Source: an uncultured Bacteroidota bacterium
Lineage (GTDB): Bacteria > Bacteroidota > Bacteroidia > Chitinophagales > Chitinophagaceae
Assembly: GCA_903824665.1 (NCBI GenBank)
Contig: CAIJXT010000019.1
Coordinates: forward strand, 1 to 64,000
DNA length: 64,000 bases
Reading direction: 5' to 3'
Part shown: in pieces, positions 8,150 to 14,631 of the stretch
Layout of the letters: each line of letters begins with the position of its first letter
Numbering within the stretch: the stretch's first letter is position 1
Notes under the pieces: generated by a model
Told to the model about the DNA's origin: nothing
The model's input: only the letters and a program-made list of their open reading frames with translations
Database searches by the model: none
Position numbers and translations under genes: made by a program

Positions 8150-8557
8150 TCAACGCCACGCCCCCAGTATAAAACCGATCAGCGTGAAGTAAACCGTAAT
8201 AAACCCACCGTTGATCAGCATATATCGCCAGGTTCGCTGCTCAAACAATCCGATCACTACAAATATAAGCGACGCCCACCCAAAACCGGCAAGGAAACCC
8301 GCAGCCGTACCCCATGCCATATCTGTCTTATTGTCGCCCAGAAAGAACGCCATGTTGTAGCTCATGATCAGCGACAGCACAAACGTAGTACCATACACTT
8401 TTGCCGGGTTTATCGCTTTTAGCTGCTCGTCGGTCAGTTTATTTTCCGCCTGCCAGGCCTTGTAAAACAGCAGCGGCGAATACCATATCGCCCCCAGCAG
8501 CAGATTCGCGGCAGCGCATACCAGCACCGCCCAATGATTAATGTGAAACTGTTCCAT
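8150..8557 (-). CDS. DUF1761 family membrane protein
   Basis: A 135-residue inner-membrane protein with four predicted helices. The family hallmark is the early AAANLLLGAIWYSPLLFYKAW segment (residues 16-36, partial citation), plus the FLAGFGWASLIFVVIGLFEQ helix. Role unknown. Length is normal. It may be co-transcribed with the DUF4287 gene 57 bp downstream. Confidence 0.85.
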   Translation of the reverse strand: MEQFHINHWAVLVCAAANLLLGAIWYSPLLFYKAWQAENKLTDEQLKAINPAKVYGTTFVLSLIMSYNMAFFLGDNKTDMAWGTAAGFLAGFGWASLIFVVIGLFEQRTWRYMLINGGFITVYFTLIGFILGAWR

Positions 8558-8633
8558 GTTTTTTCATGCAAAGAAAAACCACTACCCGGTGCCGGTATTG
8601 GAAAAATTTTACCTTCACACACCTCCCCCATAT

Positions 8634-8662
8634 AAAAAAGGCTGCAAATTGCAGCCTTTTTT
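8634..8662 (-). terminator. Intrinsic terminator
   Basis: The stem AAAAAAGGCTGC / GCAGCCTTTTTT with an AAATT loop is symmetric, so it can end transcription from the lipoprotein gene (minus) that stops at 8691. Confidence 0.85.
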
Positions 8663-8690
8663 ATATAAAATGTATCTGATTAAGTACTGA

Positions 8691-8978
8691 TTACTTCAGC
8701 TTGCATGCACCCACGCTTCCCAGCGTATCGGTATAGCCCACTTGTGCCTGCTTGCAAAACGACTCTGCCGATACTCGGTCCATATCATTGGCCTGCAGGT
8801 ACACTGTATCATAGGTAAATATTGGTATCGTATCAGTTGGAGTTCTCAGAGAGTCTACCTGAGTCACAAAGCACGTGCATTTCCAGTCGGCATAGGGGTT
8901 GTCATCGCCCTTGTTGCAGGAAACAAAAAATAGCAGTCCACAGGCCACTGCAACCACCAGAGGGAATAGTTTTTTCAT
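8691..8978 (-). CDS. Small lipoprotein, unknown function
   Basis: A 95-residue protein with a lipoprotein signal: KK start, hydrophobic core, then a lipobox-like FFVSC with the acylated Cys at residue 21, followed by NKGDDN. The mature part (74 residues) has four further cysteines (CTC, one in SFCKQ, one in GACKLK), suggesting disulfides. No family recognised. It has its own terminator and is divergent from ahcY. Confidence 0.75.
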   Translation of the reverse strand: MKKLFPLVVAVACGLLFFVSCNKGDDNPYADWKCTCFVTQVDSLRTPTDTIPIFTYDTVYLQANDMDRVSAESFCKQAQVGYTDTLGSVGACKLK

Positions 8979-9075
8979 CCGTATTAGCTTTTTCGTTTGG
9001 TAAATGTAGGGTTTATTTTAACAAAATAAAAGTCCATAGGTGGTTCCGATGCATTTATGAATCACTTATTTACTA

Positions 9076-9083
9076 TACCTTTG
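9076..9083 (+). promoter_or_regulatory. -7 box of ahcY promoter
   Basis: TACCTTTG, 25 nt ahead of the ahcY ATG and followed by an AT-rich leader. No clear -33 TTG at 17-20 nt. No SAH riboswitch-like structure was seen. Confidence 0.6.
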
Positions 9084-9108
9084 CGGAAATTTTTTAATAA
9101 TTTTTTAT

Positions 9109-10437
9109 ATGAGCACAATGACGCGTTCTAAAATTGACTTTAAATTACCTTACAAAGTTAAGGACATCAGCCTCGCAGAGTGGGGGCGCAAGGAGATCAG
9201 GTTGGCAGAAGCTGAAATGCCCGGACTTATGGCGGTTCGTGAAGAATATGGCGCTCAGAAGCCATTGAAAGGTGCCCGTATCGCGGGTTGCCTGCACATG
9301 ACAATACAAACTGCCGTACTTATCGAGACATTGGTGGAATTGGGTGCTGAAGTACGTTGGAGTTCCTGCAACATTTTCTCTACTCAAGACCACGCCGCAG
9401 CTGCTATTGCCGCTGCCGGTATCGGTGTATTTGCCTGGAAAGGACAAAGCCTTGAAGAGGCTGATTGGTGTATCGAGCAGACATTGTTCTTCGGCAGCGA
9501 AGACCGTCCGCTCAACATGATCCTCGACGACGGTGGCGACCTTACCAACATCGTTCTCGATCATTACACAGAGCTGATTCAGCACATCAAGGGCCTCAGC
9601 GAAGAAACCACTACAGGTGTACACCGCCTTTACGAAAGAATGCAGAAAGGCACTTTGCCCGTACCTGCTATCAATGTAAATGACTCTGTTACCAAATCTA
9701 AATTCGACAACAAGTATGGCTGCCAGGAAAGTCTGGTTGATGCTATCCGCCGCGCTACAGACGTAATGATGGCAGGCAAAGTAGCCGTAGTTGGTGGTTA
9801 TGGCGACGTAGGCAAGGGTTCTGCCCTCTCTCTCCGTGGTGCCGGCGCCCGCGTTATCGTTACCGAGATCGATCCTATCTGCGCCCTTCAGGCTGCTATG
9901 GACGGTTTCGAAGTGAAGCGTATGATCGACGCAGTGAAAGAAGCCGACATCATCGTTACTGCTTCAGGTTGCCGCGACCTTATCACAGAAGCGCATTTCC
10001 GCTCTATGAAAGACAAGGCGATCGTTTGTAACATCGGCCACTTCGATATCGAAATAGATATGGCATGGCTCAATGGTGCTTACGGACATACCAAGGATAC
10101 CATCAAGCCACAGGTTGACCTATATACCATCGAAGGCAAAGATGTGATCATTCTGGCAGAAGGCCGTCTGGTAAACCTCGGCTGCGCTACCGGTCACCCA
10201 AGTTTTGTAATGAGTAACTCCTTTACAAACCAGACACTGGCTCAGATAGAATTGTGGCTCAACCACAGCAAGTACGAAAACAAAGTATACGTACTTCCAA
10301 AACATCTTGATGAAAAAGTAGCTCGTCTGCACCTTGCAAAAGTGGGCGCTCAGCTCGAAGAGCTCACCAACGAGCAGTCTGCTTACCTCGGTATACCTAA
10401 GTCTGGACCATACAAGCCAGAAATGTACCGTTATTAA
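9109..10437 (+). CDS. ahcY: Adenosylhomocysteinase
   Basis: A 442-residue NAD-dependent hydrolase that splits S-adenosylhomocysteine into adenosine and homocysteine in the activated methyl cycle. Visible features are the substrate site segment [16 protein letters not shown], the [11 protein letters not shown] loop, [12 protein letters not shown], the NAD-binding [11 protein letters not shown] (about residues 226-236), [11 protein letters not shown], and the C-terminal [12 protein letters not shown], whose Lys/Tyr complete the NAD site of the partner subunit. Full length. A second in-frame ATG three codons in could also start it. Flanked by its own promoter and terminator, so monocistronic. 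Confidence 0.97.
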   Translation: MSTMTRSKIDFKLPYKVKDISLAEWGRKEIRLAEAEMPGLMAVREEYGAQKPLKGARIAGCLHMTIQTAVLIETLVELGAEVRWSSCNIFSTQDHAAAAIAAAGIGVFAWKGQSLEEADWCIEQTLFFGSEDRPLNMILDDGGDLTNIVLDHYTELIQHIKGLSEETTTGVHRLYERMQKGTLPVPAINVNDSVTKSKFDNKYGCQESLVDAIRRATDVMMAGKVAVVGGYGDVGKGSALSLRGAGARVIVTEIDPICALQAAMDGFEVKRMIDAVKEADIIVTASGCRDLITEAHFRSMKDKAIVCNIGHFDIEIDMAWLNGAYGHTKDTIKPQVDLYTIEGKDVIILAEGRLVNLGCATGHPSFVMSNSFTNQTLAQIELWLNHSKYENKVYVLPKHLDEKVARLHLAKVGAQLEELTNEQSAYLGIPKSGPYKPEMYRY

Positions 10438-10462
10438 TCTTCATCAAACAGTATAAAGCTCC

Positions 10463-10489
10463 CAAAAGCCCCGCGATGCGGGGCTTTTG
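10463..10489 (+). terminator. ahcY terminator
   Basis: Perfect CAAAAGCCCCGC / GCGGGGCTTTTG stem with a GAT loop, then a T-rich run. 25 bp after the ahcY stop. Confidence 0.9.
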
Positions 10490-10537
10490 TTTTGCCCCCC
10501 GTCTGCAACCTGCCAACGGCATCGGCCCATAGCACAG

Positions 10538-10597
10538 GGTCATTGCGAAGGTTTGCGCGTTGCCTTGCGCGCTGCCGCAAACCTGTGGCAATCTCAC
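10538..10597 (+). repeat. Hairpin repeat, left copy
   Basis: A 60-nt unit with conserved ends GGTCATTGCGA and GTGGCAATCTCAC and inner arms AGGTTTGCG / CGCAAACCT. It ends 17 bp before the GIY-YIG stop codon. Same family and orientation as the tandem array at 11086-11541, opposite to the copy at 10979-11037. Confidence 0.9.
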
Positions 10598-10614
10598 AAA
10601 ATTCAAATGCTCAC

Positions 10615-10923
10615 TCAATAAAGACGAATATCCTTCACTTGCTCCCACAAGTCTTTCCATTCGTAATTGAAGTTGTTGATCAGTGTTTCCTTCCTTCTGC
10701 GACTACCAGCTTTTATGGTTTTTTCTGCTGCAATGGCTTCTTCTATATCTATAAAATACTTGTACCATACCAGCATCACACAATTATACTTAGCTGTAAA
10801 ACTGTTTTCGTAAAATTTGGTTTTATGTTTCCATATCCTTGTCTGCAGGTCAGAAGTAACGCCGGTATACAACACGTTCCTGTCAGGTGAACAAACAATA
10901 TAAACCAAACCTCCTTTTTGCAT
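10615..10923 (-). CDS. GIY-YIG family endonuclease-like protein
   Basis: A 102-residue stand-alone GIY-YIG domain of the UPF0213/COG2827 type. The expected catalytic set is present: Tyr8 in VYIV, Tyr19 in LYTG (Thr replaces Ile of YIG), Arg29 in TRIWKHK, Glu67 in AAEKTIK, and the closing NYEWKDLW segment. No DNA-binding domain is attached. It lies between inverted copies of a hairpin repeat, with 17 bp to the left copy and 55 bp to the right. A TTAATTTG box (plus 10929-10936, one mismatch to TAnnTTTG) just before the ATG would give an almost leaderless transcript. Such small GIY-YIG proteins are frequent in Bacteroidota and their role is unproven. Association with the repeat is inferred from position. 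Confidence 0.88.
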   Translation of the reverse strand: MQKGGLVYIVCSPDRNVLYTGVTSDLQTRIWKHKTKFYENSFTAKYNCVMLVWYKYFIDIEEAIAAEKTIKAGSRRRKETLINNFNYEWKDLWEQVKDIRLY

Positions 10924-10978
10924 TCCGCCAAATTAACTAACTGAAGTTACAATACAATTTTGCAATCAACAATGTACC

Positions 10979-11037
10979 GCGAGATTGCCACACCTCGTGG
11001 CTGCCGCGCACAGCCAGGCACGAGGTTCGCAATGACC
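10979..11037 (-). repeat. Hairpin repeat, right inverted copy
   Basis: Read on the minus strand it has the same ends (GGTCATTGCGA and GTGGCAATCTCGC), but the inner arms are ACCTCGTG / CACGAGGT plus TGGCTG / CAGCCA. Pairing is kept while the sequence differs from the other copies. Confidence 0.88.
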
Positions 11038-11085
11038 TATCCGCTTTAGAAACGCATTTTGCCACCCAGTCAGACCACAGCAGAT

Positions 11086-11541
11086 GGTCATTGCGAAGGT
11101 TTGCGCGTTGCCCAGCGCGTTGTAGCAAGCCTGTGGCAATCTCGCGCCACACTGTGCCACACACCTGGTCATAACGAAGGTTTGCGCGTTGCCGCAAGCC
11201 TGTGGCAATCTCGCTCCACACCGTACCACTGCAGCTGGTCATTGCGAAGGTTTGCGCGTTGCCCTGCGCGCTGCCGCAAACCTGTGGCAATCTCGCTCCA
11301 CACCGTACCACAGCAGCTGGTCATTGCGAAGGTTTGCGCGTTGCCCAGCGCGCTGCCGCAAGCCAGTGGCAATCCCGCACCACACCGTGCACAGCCGCTG
11401 GTCATTGCGAAGGTTTGCGCGTTGCCCAGCGCGCTGCCGCAAACCTGTGGCAATCTCGCTCCACACCGTACCACAGCAGCAGGTCATTGCGAAGATTTGC
11501 GCGTTGCCTTGTGCCATGCCGTAAGCCTGTGGCAATCCCGC
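11086..11541 (+). repeat. Tandem array of six hairpin repeats, about 82-bp period
   Basis: Copies start at 11086, 11167, 11237, 11319, 11400 and 11482. Steps are 81, 70, 82, 81 and 82 bp; the short step reflects about 12 bp missing from the loop of copy 2. Each has a 60-nt core (GGTCATTGCGA ... GTGGCAATCTCGC, last copies CCCGC) and a partly conserved 22-nt linker like CCACACCGTACCACAGCAGC. Arms AGGTTTGCG / CGCAAACCT pair in most copies. Core plus linker is amplified as one unit. The long ORFs running through it are repeat artefacts. Confidence 0.92.
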
Positions 11542-11637
11542 GCCATACTGGGCCGCAGCAGAGCTTTCGCCATTCACGAGACCCGCCTGCATCTAACTAC
11601 GGAAGTTGAATCTCGACGAACAATCCAAATACATGCC

Positions 11638-11850
11638 CTACATCATATAATCCACTTCCTTCCAGCTGTCCATTGGCACTCCAAACTCCTCAAGGGCTGT
11701 TTCTTTGCAAAATTGAATGCTATTTTGAAAATAATCATATGTACAGAAATCGTTTTCATATACGAATAAAAAGGAACCAAAATTTGGTATGTGATCAGTT
11801 ATTAAAAACCGCTTCTGATTAAATTCCGTCTCAAGTACTATATGGTACAT
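11638..11850 (-). CDS. Small immunity-like protein, unknown
   Basis: A 70-residue acidic, aromatic-rich protein beginning MYHIVLETEF. This ATG is preferred because GGAAAAAAG lies ahead of it; an upstream in-frame ATG at 11880 would add 10 residues. The end (ALEEFGVPMDSWKEV) resembles the C-terminal helix of small orphan immunity proteins of polymorphic toxin systems, but I cannot name a family. AT-rich like the two genes that follow and unlike the core genes, so probably acquired. No toxin gene adjoins it. Confidence 0.55.
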   Translation of the reverse strand: MYHIVLETEFNQKRFLITDHIPNFGSFLFVYENDFCTYDYFQNSIQFCKETALEEFGVPMDSWKEVDYMM

Positions 11851-12050
11851 TATATCTTTTTTCCGATGGCAAAATCTCATTCAATAGTCTCTTTTGTCAT
11901 GCTTGCATCCTAAGAATACCCCATCTCCCGCCGGTCTTTTCGATTCGCATCTCACTTGTCGCAGTGTTGTTCTCTTGCCAATTCAGGACAGCCCGTTGAT
12001 TCACCCAACTTCCCAAGATTGGCAAAATCAAACATCAGGGAATTTACCAT

Positions 12051-12929
12051 TTAGCGGTTTATTTCCTTAAATGTATGCGAATAATGTTTTTTATCCAAAA
12101 ATCCCACATATTTAATGCCGATGGCATTGGATAGATCCCCGTCTATCACACATGTATCTACAAAAGAGAAATGTTCAAGTCTTTTTAATAATTTCAAAAA
12201 GCTTAAGGTTATTATATCTTTTGAAGAAAAAATGCTCAAATAACGTAATTCATGTAGCCCGCCTATTACCTCGTAACTATCAAAATTTTTGCAATGATCA
12301 ATGACTAATTCTTGAATGCTATTTCTAGCAAATGCTAGTCCATTGATGCAAAATTTCGATCTTATATAATTCAGTTCAATTCGTCTAACATATTTAAGAT
12401 CTTTTATAAAATCAACATTATCAATGTTTGCTTGAGTCAGACCAAGTACTTCAATGTTTTTAGGACATGGAAATCCTGAATTCAATTTGCCAAATACGCG
12501 ATACTTGCGAATATACAATTCCTTCAAACTAAGACATTCACTCAAATTTACTAATCCCTTATGCCAAAATACATTGCAATATTCCAATTTTTTGAAACAA
12601 GCAAAATCTATCGGGCTTTTATTATTTCCACCAACAAATAGCTCCTTCAGGTTCGCACAAAAAATCAAACCCGACAGGTCGATTGTATCGTCAACAATGT
12701 TGATTTTTTCCACAACTGATGAAATATCTTTCAAGAAGTCAGTATCACGCAAAACATACCCATATCTGCAATTTAGTGATATACCAGAAATGCTTTTTTT
12801 GTTTACATAGCTTATAGTTTCTTCCATTCTGTTGGATTCGACCAATAGATTCAAAATTCTATTTCCAACTTTTTCAAACTTGAACCCATCAATTATTTCA
12901 ACATTCATAAGCAATAGTTTACTGTTCAT
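12051..12929 (-). CDS. Leucine-rich-repeat-like protein
   Basis: A 292-residue cytosolic protein, AT-rich, with about eight irregular leucine-rich repeats of 20-24 residues: LKELFVGGN, LEYCNVFWHKGL, LKELYIRKYRVF, IEVLGLTQANI, IQELVIDHCKNF, LRYLSIFSSKDI, LEHFSFVDTCVI. No signal peptide or sorting domain, so it is likely intracellular. Such short LRR proteins occur among orphan immunity genes in toxin islands; that is inference. The start is the first ATG (12929), but MNVEIIDG at 12908 is also possible. Confidence 0.65.
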   Translation of the reverse strand: MNSKLLLMNVEIIDGFKFEKVGNRILNLLVESNRMEETISYVNKKSISGISLNCRYGYVLRDTDFLKDISSVVEKINIVDDTIDLSGLIFCANLKELFVGGNNKSPIDFACFKKLEYCNVFWHKGLVNLSECLSLKELYIRKYRVFGKLNSGFPCPKNIEVLGLTQANIDNVDFIKDLKYVRRIELNYIRSKFCINGLAFARNSIQELVIDHCKNFDSYEVIGGLHELRYLSIFSSKDIITLSFLKLLKRLEHFSFVDTCVIDGDLSNAIGIKYVGFLDKKHYSHTFKEINR

Positions 12930-12937
12930 CTAGGCAA

Positions 12938-12960
12938 AAAGAGGGATAGCCACCCTCTTT
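12938..12960 (-). terminator. Intrinsic terminator
   Basis: On the minus strand, AAAGAGGG / CCCTCTTT with a 7-nt loop and then a T run. It ends the secreted-protein gene (13006-13596) and separates it from the LRR gene. Confidence 0.75.
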
Positions 12961-13005
12961 CCTACTCTTTTACCCGTGATGTGCTAGGTATTGATATCAT
13001 ATATA

Positions 13006-13596
13006 TCATCTAGAGCATGTTGCGTTGGATTCTCTATAGATCAAACGGTCAAATTGCAAACTACCTACCCCAACAACACAATCAGATATGTACAATATGT
13101 AGTCATTCTCTTCGACTAATCCTATCACGACACCTAAATCATGTGCTACCAAATACATTTCAGGCAACCTCATAAATTCAAATTCCCTCTTTACAATTCT
13201 TTTGTGCGTGAACTTATTCAGGAATTTTTTCCTTCCCTTTTTCATCCATTTTTTATAAAATTTTGTTTTGTTTATTTCAATTCCATTTAGCCTACCAAAT
13301 TCGGCATACGTAAAAGGTTCATCGCATAGCATCTTCCGTTCAATAATTTTGTCAAAATTTTCACCATATATATTTATATTTTTACTAAAATTAGTGTAAA
13401 ACCATCCGCCTTGCTGAAGGTAGGTGTGTGTGTTGTTTGCGGAATCTATATATCTGAATATAATATATCCATAATTTTGGTTTAATATTTTTTTAATGAA
13501 AGTCTTCCTGCATGCTGTATCGATTGCGCAATAACTTTTTGCACAATTCAAAAAAACAATGATACAAAGCACAAAAATAAATCTGTTAATTCTCAT
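13006..13596 (-). CDS. Secreted protein of unknown function
   Basis: A 196-residue AT-rich gene product with an N-terminal signal sequence (MRINRFIFVLCIIVFLNCAK). The mature part is basic in the middle (KKWMKKGRKKFLNKFTHKR, about residues 115-133) and ends in a strand-rich section (YLVAHDLGVVIGLVEENDYILYI). No family recognised. It has its own terminator. Base composition ties it to the LRR and immunity-like genes of the same island. Confidence 0.55.
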   Translation of the reverse strand: MRINRFIFVLCIIVFLNCAKSYCAIDTACRKTFIKKILNQNYGYIIFRYIDSANNTHTYLQQGGWFYTNFSKNINIYGENFDKIIERKMLCDEPFTYAEFGRLNGIEINKTKFYKKWMKKGRKKFLNKFTHKRIVKREFEFMRLPEMYLVAHDLGVVIGLVEENDYILYISDCVVGVGSLQFDRLIYRESNATCSR

Positions 13597-13658
13597 CTGT
13601 TTTCAGAGTTTGTTTTTCATTAGTCGATTTTTCGTCAAAAAACACATTCCGGGCTTGG

Positions 13659-13704
13659 CGTAGTCTCTGACTACGTCATACTGGTGGCCAATCTCCAGAT
13701 TGGC
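13659..13704. repeat. REP-type hairpin pair next to a dead transposase
   Basis: Two perfect short palindromes: CGTAGTC-TCT-GACTACG (13659-13675) and GCCAATC-TCCA-GATTGGC (13687-13704). They lie 9 bp beyond the 3' end of the transposase remnant, the expected place for the REP elements mobilised by REP-associated tyrosine transposases. Sequence-unrelated to the GGTCATTGCG repeats. Confidence 0.75.
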
Positions 13705-13712
13705 GAAAAAAA

Positions 13713-13961
13713 TCACCAAGTCTCCAACGGTATCTGACCTTTTTCATTTCCATACAGTGCAGCCGCACTGCTGTAAATTTAATCTTCTTCGCGCTTTACC
13801 CAACCCGCTCTTACCGGGTTTTGATGAATATAATCAAGCTTTTGTCTGAAGAACCCGTGTGACGAAACACTAATAGCGTGGTTCTCATGTGTCCATACCT
13901 GATATTTACTATTACGTTCATGCTTCGACGCATTCCACTCAAACCGGTGCTGCAGCCAGTC
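13713..13961 (-). pseudogene. REP-associated tyrosine transposase remnant (RAYT, Y1-Tnp C-terminal part)
   Basis: On the minus strand one frame reads WLQHRFEWNASKHERNSKY, then VWTHENHAI, then KLDYIHQNPVRAGWVKREED, the C-terminal signature of IS200-like/RAYT transposases. A TAA codon at 13779-13781 interrupts the conserved (Y)IYSSA segment, where the family has Tyr, and the frame then continues with IYSSAAALYG to a TGA at 13713-13715. The N-terminal half with the HUH and catalytic Tyr motifs is absent: upstream sequence does not continue the family. It is therefore a 5'-truncated gene with a nonsense mutation. Confidence 0.85.
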
Positions 13962-13970
13962 CCCCGCTAG

Positions 13971-14236
13971 CCTTCCCTTTCTTTCTGCCAGAGACCCTCC
14001 GAGATCGGAATACTGCCACTAACCATACAACTTTGCATGTAAAAAAGTCTTCAGGAAGTAATTCAAAAATCACCTTTCCACTATAAAAATATGGCATGAT
14101 ATTTGTGCCATTATCACTCCGTACTTTATGCTTCGCTGCCGCCATGTAAACTAAAATCGGGATTATGCGGCAAGAATAAAAACTAAGGATACCTGCCAGC
14201 AACCCACTGCTGCCATTGCACAAAGTGGGAAGAGCG
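13971..14236. other. Intergenic sequence, no convincing gene
   Basis: Between the transposase remnant and the TGCGCA cluster. A minus-strand frame near 14145 (MAAAKHKVRSDNGTNIMPYF) reads plausibly for about 50 codons but runs into the transposase area without a natural end and matches nothing I know. It may be another gene fragment. Confidence 0.35.
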
Positions 14237-14535
14237 TGCGCAATTTTTGCGCAAAAATAAAAAGCGCAGCTACGTACAAAACACTAAAAATCAATACTTT
14301 ATAACAACTACAGCGTTACACCAAAAAAATTGCGCACCCGTGCGCAAAAACCAAAATCAACCATTCCAGCGCCACCTTATCCACCACCCACCTCGCACAC
14401 AAAACGCACTGCAAAACGGGCAAAACTGCGCAAAAAGTGCGCAAAAATATAAGCAGACCAAATATACAAATCACTGAAAATGAAGGAAATAAACCCAAAT
14501 ACACCAAAACCAAAATTGCGCAGCAAAACTGCGCA
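14237..14535. repeat. Four evenly spaced pairs of TGCGCA sites
   Basis: TGCGCA occurs at 14237+14248, 14331+14341, 14427+14438 and 14517+14530. Starts within a pair are 10-13 nt apart (about one helical turn) and pairs recur every 94, 96 and 90 bp. The second member is followed by a run of A (TGCGCAAAAA) in all four. Sequence between pairs is A-rich but not conserved. It lies directly upstream of the DUF922 gene. It looks like an array of protein-binding sites; function unknown. Confidence 0.7.
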
Positions 14536-14631
14536 AAAACACCAAAACAGGCAGCCTGTACCTGGGCAATTCCGCAACTATTTTGCCATTACCCACACAA
14601 CACTTAATTTGCCCAACCATATTTCCGGAAC

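Larger units (their letters stand above)
10538..11037. mobile_element. Candidate cassette: GIY-YIG gene between inverted hairpin repeats
   Basis: About 500 bp made of a plus-oriented hairpin repeat, one GIY-YIG nuclease gene on the minus strand, and a minus-oriented hairpin repeat. The sequence directly shows the nested arrangement. Mobility is inference. No target-site duplication was identified, and the two repeat copies differ in their inner arms, so this is not a clean transposon with identical ends. Confidence 0.45.

Noticed and set aside
9000-9108. SAH or SAM riboswitch ahead of ahcY
   Set aside because: The leader after the -7 box is only about 25 nt and AT-rich, too short for either aptamer.
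11086-11541. Array considered as a CRISPR
   Set aside because: The 60-nt cores are too long, the 22-nt linkers are conserved rather than unique, and no cas gene is near.
11059-11769. Long overlapping ORFs on both strands (up to 236 codons) across the repeat array
   Set aside because: They are products of a stop-poor tandem repeat. The reading frame shifts at each 82-bp or 70-bp step, so the peptide repeats change frame, and the ORFs have no independent coding signs.
13939-14223. Minus-strand 94-codon ORF upstream of the RAYT remnant
   Set aside because: It runs in a different frame from the transposase and matches nothing known. About 50 codons look plausible, so it might be another fragment, but there is not enough to call it.
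14237-14535. TGCGCA pairs considered as a CRISPR or as plasmid iterons
   Set aside because: The repeated part is only about 20 nt with a variable centre, the 75-bp gaps are too long for spacers, and no replication initiator adjoins. Kept as a site array of unknown role.
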